Shown here: piece after piece, positions 17,226-26,187 of the stretch | How positions within the stretch are numbered: position 1 is the stretch's first letter | Layout of the letters: every line of letters starts with the position of its first letter | Assembly (NCBI RefSeq): GCF_014648675.1 | Contig: NZ_BMRO01000012.1 | Coordinates: 132,419-196,418, forward strand | DNA from: Actinomadura livida | Lineage (GTDB): Bacteria > Actinomycetota > Actinomycetes > Streptosporangiales > Streptosporangiaceae | Reading direction: 5' to 3' | DNA length: 64,000 nucleotides | Translations under genes and position numbers: made by a program | The notes under the pieces: model-generated | The model's input: the letters and a program-made list of their open reading frames with translations, nothing else | Databases searched by the model: none | What the model was told of the DNA's origin: nothing

Positions 17226-17756
17226 TCAGGGCCGGGACACCGCAGTGAGCTTGGCGATATCGGATGCGTAGACGCTCATCCAGTGCGGATGCAGCCGGTA
17301 GTAGACCACGTGCTCGTCCCAGTCGAAGAAGTCGGCGCCGTAGAAATCCTTGAAATAAGAGAGCAGGTCCGGCCAGTCCGCGGCCGGCTCGCCGTCCTGG
17401 GGGTTGAGGATCTCCACCGTGCCGTGTGTGAACACACCCAGGTCCTCACCGCGCATGTGCGCGACGCTGACGGCCGGGCGGGCGGCCAGGTGGCGGGCCT
17501 TGACGGCACCGCGCGCCGTGCCGAAGTACCACTTGCCGTGCAGGAAGTGCCCGTCCACGCCGCTGATCCGCGGTTCGCCCTTCGCCGTCACGGTGGCCAG
17601 GGCCAGGGTGCACATGCCGGTGAGGACTCCGGTGAGCTGCTCCGCGGTCAGTGTGCTCTCGGTGCTGATGATCGACCGGAGGTGCGAGGAGGAGCGGGAC
17701 AGAGAGGCGTCCAGCAGGGCCTGCAACTCTTTGAGATCTTCCCGCGTTTCGCGCAT
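17226..17756 (-). CDS. Pyridoxamine 5'-phosphate oxidase-fold protein
   Basis: The 176-residue protein has a split-barrel flavin/F420-binding fold. After an N-terminal helix (DLKELQALLDASL) come LATVTAKGEPRISGVDGHFL, KWYFGTARGAVKARHLAARP and VSVAHMRGEDLGVFTHGTV, the usual PNPOx strand order, ending with WMSVYASDIAKL. Members use FMN or F420 to reduce various compounds, or only bind cofactor. The role is unknown. It lies upstream of the UvrA-like gene on the same strand (a gap of about 200 bases), inside the stretch bordered by recombinase remnants. Confidence 0.78.
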   Translation of the reverse strand: MRETREDLKELQALLDASLSRSSSHLRSIISTESTLTAEQLTGVLTGMCTLALATVTAKGEPRISGVDGHFLHGKWYFGTARGAVKARHLAARPAVSVAHMRGEDLGVFTHGTVEILNPQDGEPAADWPDLLSYFKDFYGADFFDWDEHVVYYRLHPHWMSVYASDIAKLTAVSRP

Positions 17757-17829
17757 GCAGTTCCTTGTCCATCCGTAGGGCTCGGTCCACGCTCACCATC
17801 GGCGCTACCGGTAAACCCATGATCGCTTC

Positions 17830-18303
17830 AAAACCTGACACCTTGCGTCATGTTTTCATCCGTCCTGCGGACGACACGGGCGTAGGCGGGCGTTGGGTGG
17901 CGCCGGGCCTGGAGCCGGTTTGGGACGAACCCTGTAGGGGGCACGCCGTAGACCGGCGCGCGATCCCGTTTCGACGGCCCGATCGCCGCAACCGCCACGT
18001 CGTGTGGGGCACCGACGATCTGGACGTGATCGTGATCAGCCGCCGCGGCACCGGCCCGGGGACGCGCTGGCGCCGTACTCCGGATCTCCCGCAGCTTGGC
18101 TTGTGCGGCTTCCAGATCGGCAGCGATCTGGGTTCCGACGTAAGTGCGGCGGGCGGTCCGGTCGACGGACCCACAGATCACCACATCGAACTTTCGGTCG
18201 GATTGGGCAGCCTCTAGCAGCAGGTCCTGGCTTCCGCCGTCCCGCAGAATCGGGATGATGAAACGCTCGTGTCGGCACCCAAAGTCACGTGCATCGCGAT
18301 CCT
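17830..18303 (-). pseudogene. Serine recombinase remnant, catalytic-domain piece
   Basis: Reading the minus strand from about 18300 gives DARDFGCRHERFIIPILRDG, then DRKFDVVICGSVDRTARRTY: a resolvase-like catalytic-domain segment lacking its start and the catalytic Ser region. It then joins AADLEAAQAKLREIRSTAP, a coiled stretch like that at 14.4 kb. Stops lie immediately upstream (TAATGA), so it cannot be made whole. It is a decayed recombinase with an internal deletion. Confidence 0.6.
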
Positions 18304-18889
18304 GGTCTCATTACTGCCCCGGCCAATCAATCATCAGCATAGGACAGAAATGTCACTGTAACGGCCTGGTCGACACCGACCATCGCACAATCGCAAGTAT
18401 GTCCGGTGATCGGGTTGGCAGTAAAACTGTCACCGAAGTCCCCGTGCTCCCAAGCCCATGCAGGATATTCGACATTGCTCCACCAACATACTTCGGAACC
18501 CAGGTGCTGATCGCTACGACCTGGCTCGTCTGCACCTCGAACCCGCTGTCGGCCGACCTGTCCGCCGCCCGATGCGCCGCTACTAGCACCCGACGAACTG
18601 GTGCACGTCGACATCGGAAAACCGGGCAACATCCCCCGACAGCGGTGGCCACCGCGTGCACGGTCGAGCCGTCGGCGCCCGCAACTCCAGCGAGCACCGC
18701 GGCCCCGCCCGGCCCCGCACCGTGCGCGGCCGCGGACCTTGCCCGCGAAGTGTGGACACCTTGAGGGCTCTGGATTATCGAAAGTCTGGGGTGGAGAGGC
18801 CCGTGGGTACTTACAGGTGGGTGCGTGGGCTGCGTCGATGGGGGTGGTGCGCTTCAGTGTCGTGTGGGCCGGCTGTTTAGGGTTGGTGG
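18304..18889. other. Gene-free stretch
   Basis: About 590 bases with lower GC than the flanks and no convincing gene. Reading frames on both strands here are low-complexity or lack family features. It may be further debris of the recombinase-bearing element. No hairpin terminator or tRNA was seen. Confidence 0.5.
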
Positions 18890-19204
18890 CTATTTGTTGG
18901 TTTTGGGGCGTGCTGCGTTGTAGAGCAGGGGTTGGTATTCAGGGTGTTTGCGTAGCCAGGTGATGATGTAGGGGCAGATCACTAGGGCTTTTAGGTTTCG
19001 TTCGCGGATTTCGTCTAGGGCTGCGCGGGCTAGGGTGCTGGCTACTCCTTGGCCCTCGTAGGCCGGGGCTACCTCGGTGTGGGTTAGGACGATCAGTTCG
19101 CTGGTCTCTTCGTAGTCGATGAATCCGGCTACCGTCGTGTCGCCGACGATGGCTTCGTAGCGGCGGCGGGCCGGGCTTCTGGTCACGTTGATGTCGATGG
19201 GCAT
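18890..19204 (-). CDS. Small GNAT-family N-acetyltransferase
   Basis: The 104-residue protein is a minimal GNAT of the YjdJ type: RRRYEAIVGDTTVAGFIDYEE, then the acetyl-CoA-binding loop in VAPAYEGQGVASTLARAAL and a final VICPYIITWLRKHPEYQPLL, in which Cys-Pro-Tyr is characteristic. It would transfer acetyl from acetyl-CoA to an unknown amine. The ATG at 19204 fits the family start; an in-frame ATG 20 codons upstream adds unrelated residues. Base composition is noticeably less GC-rich than its neighbours. Confidence 0.8.
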   Translation of the reverse strand: MPIDINVTRSPARRRYEAIVGDTTVAGFIDYEETSELIVLTHTEVAPAYEGQGVASTLARAALDEIRERNLKALVICPYIITWLRKHPEYQPLLYNAARPKTNK

Positions 19205-19351
19205 TGTTCGTTGCGCCTCCCGGGTCGGTGCTGTCGTCGCGCGGTCGACCGAACCGGCGAGCACGACGTGTGTTCTCAGGCTCGCGCGGCGGGGGCTCGT
19301 TCGCGTCAGGGAGAAATACCTAGCCCGTCGACCGAACTGGTTCCGGGGTGG

Positions 19352-22084
19352 TCAGGGGAGCGATAGTTCTCTGAGCTGGCGGCGGGAGGTGATGCCAAGC
19401 TTGCGGAAGATGTTGCGGAGGTGGGCTTCGACCGTGCGGGGGCTGAGGAACAGTTGCGCGGCGACCTCGCGGGAGGTCGCCCCGGTGGCCACTAGGCGGG
19501 CGACGTGCAACTCGTGGTCGGTGAGGGAGTCGGTCGGCTGGGCGGTTCGTTTGCGGGGATGCTCGCCGGTGGCGCGCAGCTCGCGGGCGGCGCGGTCGGC
19601 GAACGCCTCCATGCCCATGTCCGAAAGCAGCCGGTGGGCGGTGCGGAGCTGCTCACGGGCGTCCTGGCGGCGGCGCTCGCGGCGCAGCCACTCGCCGTAG
19701 ACGAGGTGGGTGCGGGCCAGGAAGACGGCCCACCGGCAGTTGGTGAGCCGTACGATCGCCTCGCGGTAGTGCTCCTCGGCTCCAGGGCCGGTGGTGGTCA
19801 GGGCACGCGATCGTGCGACCAGCCCCAGGGCGAAATCCGTTCCGCTGGCGCGGGCCCGGGAGGTGAGCCGTTCCAGCGCGGCCGCCGCGCGTTCCGGCTC
19901 GCCGGCGCGGGCCGCCGCTTCGACGAGCTCGGGAAGGGCCAGGCTGCTGTACGCCAGGTCGTCGTGCTCGCAAGGCGGTGTCGCGGCGGCGAGAGCGTCG
20001 TCGTAGTTGCCGAGGCCGTTGTGCAGCGCCGCCAGTGTGGCCTGGGCCAGGTCGACCGTCGAGCCCTCGCCCCGCTCCGTCGCCTCCTTGACCATGGCCG
20101 CGTGCAGTTCCAGCGTTTCGGACCGCCGGCCGCGCCAGGCGGCCAGCATGAGCCGGGCGTTCGGCAGCGGCGGGGCCCCGGTCGCCTGCGTGATCGCGGC
20201 CTCCTCGGCGGCCAGCTCGGTGGCACGGGCGAGCTCACCGGTGAGGACGAGGATCGAGGCGACGGCGTTGAGCGCGGCGGGCAGCGTGGACAGCGCGCCG
20301 GCCTCGCGGGCGAGCCGGACCCCGTGGCCGGCCAGTACGTAGAGCGCCTCGTCGTCCCACAGCATCGACGCGACATGGCAGGCCAGCCACAGCCAGCGGC
20401 GGTCGTCGTCGTCGACTCGGGATTCGTTGCCGAGAAGCGTCGTCAGTGACCGCTGCAGGGTGGGAGCACTCGCCTCGAACCCTTGCGTGAACCGCGTGGC
20501 CAGCCCGTCCAGCAGCAGATCGACCGGCCGCGGCGGTGCCGGTGCTGCGGGCGCGTCGTGCGCGGCTTCGGCCACCTCGGTCAATCCGCAGCCCCGGGCG
20601 AGGTGACCGGCGTGGATCGCGGCGTCGAGCGCGTGCAGGTGTGTTTCGCGGGCCAGCGTCGGGTCCAGTGGGGCGAGCGTCTTGGCGGCGTCGAGCAGCA
20701 TCCCCGGCATGTCGCTGCCCCGCGTCAGGTGGAACGCGATCTGGGCGCGCAGCAGCTCGATCCGTGCGTGTTGCAGGGCGTCCAGTGGCCCGGTCTCGGC
20801 GGCGGCCAGTAGTTCCAGGGCTGTCTCGGACGCGCCGGCGTCGTGCTTGGCGTGCGCGGCTTCGAGCGCCCGCGTCGCACGGGCGGCGGGATCGGGGGTC
20901 AGCTCGGCCGCGTGCTGCAGGAACGCGGCCGCGGCGGCCAACCCGCCGCGGGCACGGACCCGCCCGGCAGAGCGCTCCAGCTCGGCGGCGGCCTCCTCGT
21001 CGGTGCCCAGCACGGCCAGCCCGCGGTGCCAAGCGCGCCGGTCAGGGTCGACCTGCGGGTCGGTGGCGTCGGCCAGGGCGCGGTGGGCTCGACGCTGATC
21101 CGGCGCTGTGGCCGCCTGGTAGACCGCGGAGCGGACCAGCGGATGACGGAACCGCACCCGAGCGCCCATCTCCAGCAACCCGCCGGCCTCCGCGGGCAGG
21201 GCCGCCTGGGGGGAGATGCCCAGGTGGGCGGCCGCGCGCCACAGCAGCGCCGTGTCGCCGGTCGGATCGGCCGCCGCGACCAGCAGCAGCAGCCGCGCCT
21301 CGGCGGGCAGGCCTGCCGACCGGCGCTGGAAGCCGTCCTCGACGCGGCGGGGGACGCTCGGCACTCCCGGCAGCTCGAACCCCCCGGCCAGCTTCGCCGG
21401 GGGTGCGCTCCGGGGCAGTTCCAGCAGCGCCAAGGGGTTGCCGCGCGCCTCGGCGACGATCCGCTCGCGCACGGCGTCGTCCAGCGGCGCGTGCACGCCG
21501 GCGGTCAGCAATACGCGGGCGTCGGCCTCTCCGAGCCTGTCGAGGCGCAGTTCCGGCAACCCGGCGAACTGCTCGACGTCACCCTCGTCGGAGTCGCGCA
21601 CCGCGAACACCAACGCCACCTGCTCGGCCTCCACCCGCCGCGCCACGAACGCCAGGACCTGAGCGGACGCTTCGTCAAGCCACTGCGCATCGTCGACGAG
21701 GCACAGCAGAGGCCCCTCCTCGGCGACCTCGGCCAGCAGGTTGAGGACGGCCAGCCCGACCAGGAAACGGTCCGGCGCGGTACCGGCCGCCAGTCCGAAC
21801 GCCACGCCCAGGGCGGCCTGCTGCGGGTCGGGCAGCGCGTCCGCGCGGCCCAGCAGCGGCGCGCACAGCTGGTGCAGACCCGCGAACACGAACTGCGTCT
21901 CGGACTCCGCTCCGACCGAGCTCTCCACCCGGAAGCCCGAGGGGGCCGCGGTCTCGCGGGCGTACTCGAGCAGGGCGGTCTTCCCGATTCCGGCCTCCCC
22001 GCGCAGCACGAGCGTCCCGCTGCGCCCGGCCCGTGCCCGCGATAGCAGTTGCTCGACCGCATCGCGCTCCGCACGCCGGCCCAA
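19352..22084 (-). CDS. LAL-type LuxR transcriptional regulator
   Basis: The roughly 910-residue regulator has an AAA-type N-terminal domain with Walker A GEAGIGKTALL and Walker B LLCLVDDAQWLDE. A long helical TPR-like middle (about 300-820) follows, and a C-terminal LuxR helix-turn-helix (LTDHELHVARLVATGATSREVAAQLF...SPRTVEAHLRNIFRKLGI). LAL proteins activate operons, often for secondary metabolism or export. The start is uncertain: TTG at 22084 directly precedes the conserved GRRAERD block. It is divergent from an ABC exporter across a palindrome at 22111-22149, so that exporter is its likely target. Confidence 0.85.
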   Translation of the reverse strand: MGRRAERDAVEQLLSRARAGRSGTLVLRGEAGIGKTALLEYARETAAPSGFRVESSVGAESETQFVFAGLHQLCAPLLGRADALPDPQQAALGVAFGLAAGTAPDRFLVGLAVLNLLAEVAEEGPLLCLVDDAQWLDEASAQVLAFVARRVEAEQVALVFAVRDSDEGDVEQFAGLPELRLDRLGEADARVLLTAGVHAPLDDAVRERIVAEARGNPLALLELPRSAPPAKLAGGFELPGVPSVPRRVEDGFQRRSAGLPAEARLLLLVAAADPTGDTALLWRAAAHLGISPQAALPAEAGGLLEMGARVRFRHPLVRSAVYQAATAPDQRRAHRALADATDPQVDPDRRAWHRGLAVLGTDEEAAAELERSAGRVRARGGLAAAAAFLQHAAELTPDPAARATRALEAAHAKHDAGASETALELLAAAETGPLDALQHARIELLRAQIAFHLTRGSDMPGMLLDAAKTLAPLDPTLARETHLHALDAAIHAGHLARGCGLTEVAEAAHDAPAAPAPPRPVDLLLDGLATRFTQGFEASAPTLQRSLTTLLGNESRVDDDDRRWLWLACHVASMLWDDEALYVLAGHGVRLAREAGALSTLPAALNAVASILVLTGELARATELAAEEAAITQATGAPPLPNARLMLAAWRGRRSETLELHAAMVKEATERGEGSTVDLAQATLAALHNGLGNYDDALAAATPPCEHDDLAYSSLALPELVEAAARAGEPERAAAALERLTSRARASGTDFALGLVARSRALTTTGPGAEEHYREAIVRLTNCRWAVFLARTHLVYGEWLRRERRRQDAREQLRTAHRLLSDMGMEAFADRAARELRATGEHPRKRTAQPTDSLTDHELHVARLVATGATSREVAAQLFLSPRTVEAHLRNIFRKLGITSRRQLRELSLP

Positions 22085-22110
22085 GAGGTCCGTCAGGTCT
22101 GCTCCCCTCG

Positions 22111-22149
22111 GGTTCGTACCGAACTAGGTAATTCTTACCTATGCGAACC
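22111..22149. promoter_or_regulatory. Palindrome between the LAL regulator and ABC exporter
   Basis: Inner arms TAGGTAA (22125-22131) and TTACCTA (22135-22141) lie inside outer arms GGTTCG (22111-22116) and CGAACC (22144-22149), in an AT-rich pocket between the divergent genes. This is a plausible dimer operator and promoter region. No binding protein is proven. Confidence 0.5.
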
Positions 22150-22274
22150 ACCTCCCGCCAGGTCCCGGCTCGGAATGCGGGCGTGCTGACCGGCGAGGAC
22201 GTCGGGGCTTCCACCGACGCGAGGGCACCGCGCCCGGCGCGAGTCTGATGGCACGGCCCACGAAGGGAAACACC

Positions 22275-23153
22275 ATGCCCGCCAGTCCCGTCATCGACGT
22301 CGAACGCCTGAGCGTGACCTACGGCGACTTCACCGCCGTCCGTGACCTGTCCTTCCACGTGCGGCGCGGCGAGTTCTACGCGTTGCTGGGCACGAACGGA
22401 GCAGGCAAGACGTCCACTCTGGAGGTCGTCGAGGGGCACCGCCGGGCCGCGTCCGGCGCGGTGCGGATCTTCGGTGAGAGCCCGCGGGACCGGCGCGCGG
22501 TGCGGCCGCGGATGGGCGTCATGCTGCAGGAGAGCGGCTTCTCCCCGGATCTGACGGTGCGGGAGTCGGTCGGCCTGATCGGCGCGCTGAGCGGGCGAAG
22601 CGACGACGTCGACCGGGTGCTCGGCATCGCCGGCCTCACCCGCAAGGCGGGCACCCGGGTCTCCCAGCTGTCCGGTGGCGAGAAGCGCCGCCTGGACTTC
22701 GCCACCGCCGTGTACGGCGGGCCCGAGCTGGTCATCCTCGACGAGCCCACCACCGGGCTGGACATCCAGTCCCGCGACGCTCTATGGGCCGCCGTCGACA
22801 GGCTGCGCGACGAGGGGTCCACGATCGTGCTCACCACCCATTACCTGGAGGAGGCCCAGCAGCGCGCCGACCGCATCGGCCTCATGCACGAGGGCGCGCT
22901 CCACCGGGAGGGCACGGTCGCGGAGCTGACGCAGGCGCTGCCGTCGCTGATCAGCTTCGTGCTTCCCCCCGGCGCCCCCGAGCCGCCGACCGTGGGCGCG
23001 CTCAACGGGGCCTTCCACATCGAGACCTTCAGCCTGCAGGACGACCTCTACCGGCTACTGGGTTGGGCGCACGACACGGGGGTGGAGCTGCGGGAGCTGC
23101 AGGCCGGTCCGACCCGCCTCGACGACGTCTTCCGCGCCATCGGCCGCGCCTGA
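22275..23153 (+). CDS. ABC transporter ATP-binding protein
   Basis: The 292-residue ATPase has Walker A GTNGAGKT, Q-loop in MLQESGFS, signature LSGGEKRRL, Walker B LVILDEPTTGLD and the switch His in VLTTHYLEEA. The C-terminal extension ending LDDVFRAIGRA is that of DrrA/NodI-type exporters. It follows GAAGGGAAACACC before the ATG at 22275. It would pair with the permease that starts 37 bases downstream to export a drug or lipid-like compound. Confidence 0.88.
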   Translation: MPASPVIDVERLSVTYGDFTAVRDLSFHVRRGEFYALLGTNGAGKTSTLEVVEGHRRAASGAVRIFGESPRDRRAVRPRMGVMLQESGFSPDLTVRESVGLIGALSGRSDDVDRVLGIAGLTRKAGTRVSQLSGGEKRRLDFATAVYGGPELVILDEPTTGLDIQSRDALWAAVDRLRDEGSTIVLTTHYLEEAQQRADRIGLMHEGALHREGTVAELTQALPSLISFVLPPGAPEPPTVGALNGAFHIETFSLQDDLYRLLGWAHDTGVELRELQAGPTRLDDVFRAIGRA

Positions 23154-23190
23154 AACCACCCGGCACCTTGCCACGAAGGGATCCACCAGC

Positions 23191-23910
23191 ATGTTGGAGA
23201 TCGCTCGCAGTGAGATGATCCAGATCTTCCGGAACCGGCTGGTCCTGGTCACCGGTCTCGTCATCCCGGTCGCCGCCGGCGGCTACTTCGTCTACCAGCA
23301 CGAGGTCTTCTCCGATCTCGGCGGCCTCGGCTACATCGCGGCGATCGTGATGTTCACCGTGCTGGCCTTCGGGCTGTACACCACGGCGGTGACCACGCTG
23401 GCCTCGCGCCGGCAGAACCTCTTCCTCAAGCGGCTGCGCTCCACCGCCGCGGGCGACGCGGGCATCCTCGCCGGGCTGGTCCTGCCGGTCACCGTCATCT
23501 CGCTCGTCCAGGCGGTGGCGATCCTGATCGTGCTCGGTGCGGTCGCCACCGGACCGGCCCAGCTTCCGCTCCTCGCGGTCGCGATCCTGGCGACGACGGC
23601 CATGATGGTCGCCCTGGCCCTGGCCACCGCGGGACTCACGAACTCTCCGGAGCACGCCCAGGTGACCACCCTGCCGGTGAGCCTGTCCGTGATCGCGGTG
23701 GCCAGCTGGGTGGGAATCGCCGGCACCGAGGACCTCGCCCTGCTCAAGCGGCTGCTTCCCGGGGGCGCGGCGACCGAACTGGTCGTCAACGCCTGGGACG
23801 GGGGCGTCCCCCTCGCCGACTCACTGGCCCTACTGCCGATCACCATGGCCTGGGTCCTCGTCGCCGTCGCCTTGGCCGCGCGGCTCTTCCGCTGGGAGCC
23901 GCGCCGATGA
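23191..23910 (+). CDS. ABC-2 type transporter permease
   Basis: The 239-residue protein has about six membrane helices in the ABC-2/DrrB pattern: an N-terminal amphipathic start (LEIARSEMIQIFRNRLVLVTG), helices around YIAAIVMFTVLAF, the GDAGILAGLVLPVTVISLVQ loop-helix, LLAVAILATTAMMVALALATAGL, VSLSVIAVASWVG and a last helix before RLFRWEPRR. It forms the channel for the ATPase just upstream. Its stop overlaps the start of the kinase gene by 4 bases, so the three are one operon. Confidence 0.85.
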   Translation: MLEIARSEMIQIFRNRLVLVTGLVIPVAAGGYFVYQHEVFSDLGGLGYIAAIVMFTVLAFGLYTTAVTTLASRRQNLFLKRLRSTAAGDAGILAGLVLPVTVISLVQAVAILIVLGAVATGPAQLPLLAVAILATTAMMVALALATAGLTNSPEHAQVTTLPVSLSVIAVASWVGIAGTEDLALLKRLLPGGAATELVVNAWDGGVPLADSLALLPITMAWVLVAVALAARLFRWEPRR

Positions 23911-24839
23911 ATGCGGATCGAGTCATCGACGGCCGGTACGAAGTGGGTGACGTCATCGGGCGGGGTGCCTCGGCCCACGTCCACCGTGGTCGCGACCTCC
24001 GCTCGGGCCGTTCGGTCGCGATAAAGATGCTCCGCAAGGACCTGGTGCGAGATCCCGTGTTCCATTCCCGCTTCGAGCGCGAAGCGACGACGGTGGCCGG
24101 TCTCAGCCACCCCGCGATCGTCTCCATCCTCGACACCGGGCACGAGGAAGTCGGAGACGGCTCGCCGGACAAGGTCCGAGTCCCCTTCATCGTCATGGAG
24201 TACGTCGAGGGACGGTCCTTGCGGGATCTCCTCAGGATGCGAAGGCTCACGCTCGACGAGACGATCCGGTACCAGGCCGGGATCCTCTCGGCGCTCGACT
24301 TCAGCCATCGGGCAGGCGTCGTCCATCGCGACATCAAGCCGGCCAACGTGATGATCACGCCCGCGGGCGCGGTCAAGGTCGTGGACTTCGGGATCTCGCG
24401 TGCCACCGGCAATCCGGCCGCGACCCTGACCCATGCCCAGGTGTTCGTCGGAACCCCCTCGTACCTTTCCCCCGAGCAGGCGCGGGGTGAGACCGCGGAC
24501 GCCCGCAGCGACCTCTACTCCGCGGGCTGCGTGCTCTACGAGCTCCTGGCCGGACGGCCGCCGTTCGTCGGAGAGAACCCCCTCTCCATCGCCTACCAGC
24601 ACATCCACAAGCAGCCCGCGCGGGTCGGCACCGCCCTGCCGGCACTTGATGCCGTACTCGCGAAGGCCCTCGCCAAGGAGCGGGAGGACCGTTTCCAGGA
24701 CGCGCGCTCGTTCGAGGAGGCGCTCCTGTCCGCGGTGAAGGACACCAAGAACCGCGCTCCTGGGAGCACCTTCGCCACCGACGGGCACTGGGCACTCGCC
24801 CTGGCCGGCCGCATCGGTATGGCCGACGTCGGCTGTTGA
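23907..24839 (+). CDS. Serine/threonine protein kinase, soluble
   Basis: The 310-residue Hanks-type kinase has a glycine loop GRGASAHVHRG, invariant Lys in SVAIKML, catalytic HRDIKPANVMI, DFG in VVDFGIS, activation segment ending GTPSYLSPEQARGETADARSDLYS, and a short Ala-rich tail. Most actinobacterial kinases of this sort have a membrane helix and external sensor; this one has neither. It is translationally coupled to the ABC exporter (ATGA overlap), which suggests that it phosphorylates the transporter or the neighbouring regulator; that is inference. Confidence 0.87.
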   Translation: MNADRVIDGRYEVGDVIGRGASAHVHRGRDLRSGRSVAIKMLRKDLVRDPVFHSRFEREATTVAGLSHPAIVSILDTGHEEVGDGSPDKVRVPFIVMEYVEGRSLRDLLRMRRLTLDETIRYQAGILSALDFSHRAGVVHRDIKPANVMITPAGAVKVVDFGISRATGNPAATLTHAQVFVGTPSYLSPEQARGETADARSDLYSAGCVLYELLAGRPPFVGENPLSIAYQHIHKQPARVGTALPALDAVLAKALAKEREDRFQDARSFEEALLSAVKDTKNRAPGSTFATDGHWALALAGRIGMADVGC

Positions 24840-24880
24840 CCGGCAGCACAGAACCGAACAACGAGGAAGGGAACCCCATC

Positions 24881-25273
24881 ATGGGATTCATCACCGTCGG
24901 CAACGAGAACAGCACTCCCATCGAGCTCTACTACGAGGATCAGGGCGCGGGACAGCCCGTGGTCCTCATCCACGGCTATCCCCTGAACGGGCACAGCTGG
25001 GAGCGCCAGACGCGCGACCTGCTCGCCGCCGGGTACCGCGTCATCACCTACGACCGCCGCGGCTTCGGCCGGTCGTCCAAGGTCGGGTCCGGCTACGACT
25101 ACGACACGTTCGCCACCGACCTCGACACCGTGCTGGAGACCCTCGACCTCAGCGAGGTCGTCCTGGTCGGTGTCCGGCTGCTCGCGGTGCCGGGTCAGAT
25201 CGCGGGCGTCACCCAGAGCGGGATGAACGCCGCCGAATGGCAGGCGTGCTGCGTGACCATGAAAGCCCGATAG
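24881..25273 (+). pseudogene. Truncated alpha/beta hydrolase (non-heme haloperoxidase type)
   Basis: The first ~98 residues are a clear cofactor-free haloperoxidase/esterase N-terminus: PIELYYEDQGAGQPVVLIHGYP, GYRVITYDRRGFGRSS and ending LDLSEVVLVG. The next residues should be the nucleophile elbow (GxSxG); instead the frame continues into VRLLAVPGQ and antisense of the UbiA gene's 3' end. Ser, Asp and His of the triad are therefore absent and the protein cannot be active. A good GAGGAAGGGA site and ATG at 24881 remain. The break, about 25175-25195, looks like the deletion or insertion joint at the left edge of the enediyne cluster. Confidence 0.75.
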
Positions 25274-26145
25274 GGGAGGCGCCTGCGCGACATTTTCGCG
25301 GCGTGCGGGCCCAGACATATCGCCGCCATCGCCACGGCGCCCGCCAGCATGACGAACCCGGGCCACAGAAGGGGGCGCACGAACGTCCCCGCAGCCACGC
25401 AGAATGATATCGCGAGAACGAACGCGCACACAACGATGAGGCGCAAGGTGGCCGCTTCGCCGATTCGCGCCGGAATGGATCTTCGTCCCGCGGCGACGTC
25501 ACCGCTGATATCGGAGAAATCCTTCGACAGCATGCCGACGGTCCCGATCCAGATCACCATCGCGGCCATGAAGAGCGTCAGTTCGACGCCCACGGAGCTC
25601 GCGCCGATCTCGGCCTGCGAGCGGAAGCCCGCATAGTAGGTGAGCAGCGCGAGCGACATTCCGGTAAGGCTCGAGGTGATCGGCCGACGCTTCAGGTAAA
25701 GTGGCGGACCAGAATAGCCGATGCCGATGGCCAAGTACAGGAGCAGCGCCCAGACGGCGTCCGCGCCGATGGAGGCCATGAGGGCGAGCGACACGATGGC
25801 CGCCGCGACGGTGACCTGGGCGGCGAGCCGGGTGGGCAGCGCGCCGCGCACGATCGGCCTGCGGGACCCGTTGACCCGGTCCTCGGTGCGGTCCATCACC
25901 CCGTTGAACAGGTAGACCGCGAACACCCCGCCCAGCCACGCCGCGGCCGCCACGAAGGCGCGGCCCGCGTCGCCGGCGCCGCCCCCGGCGGCCGCGACCC
26001 CCGCCCCCAGCGCCGCGGCGGCCAGGAAGCGCAGCAGTGAGATCACCAGGACGGAGGGCCGCGCCTCCAGCACGCACAACCGGGCGATCGCCAGCGCCTC
26101 CCGCATGGCCGGAACCGGGCGCATCGCATTCGGAGTGGTCGTCAT
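25195..26145 (-). CDS. UbiA-family prenyltransferase
   Basis: A roughly 316-residue membrane protein with eight or nine helices and both aspartate-rich motifs of UbiA prenyltransferases: NGVMDRTEDRVNG (about residue 100) and KDFSDISGD (about residue 215). The family joins an isoprenoid diphosphate to an aromatic or lipid acceptor in the membrane with Mg2+. The start is ambiguous (ATG 26145 used; ATG 26106, GTG 26163 or TTG 26187 possible), because no strong ribosome site is seen. It is the outermost gene on the left of the cluster, divergent from leuA. Whether it acts on the enediyne's aromatic group or is unrelated is open. Confidence 0.8.
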   Translation of the reverse strand: MTTTPNAMRPVPAMREALAIARLCVLEARPSVLVISLLRFLAAAALGAGVAAAGGGAGDAGRAFVAAAAWLGGVFAVYLFNGVMDRTEDRVNGSRRPIVRGALPTRLAAQVTVAAAIVSLALMASIGADAVWALLLYLAIGIGYSGPPLYLKRRPITSSLTGMSLALLTYYAGFRSQAEIGASSVGVELTLFMAAMVIWIGTVGMLSKDFSDISGDVAAGRRSIPARIGEAATLRLIVVCAFVLAISFCVAAGTFVRPLLWPGFVMLAGAVAMAAICLGPHAAKMSRRRLPYRAFMVTQHACHSAAFIPLWVTPAI

Positions 26146-26187
26146 ACCGGTGATCGTCACCCGGTTCTTCCCGGTCATCAAGATCAA

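Noticed and set aside
18144..18764. 206-codon plus-strand frame
   Set aside because: Its first part is antisense of the recombinase remnant and the rest is low-complexity.
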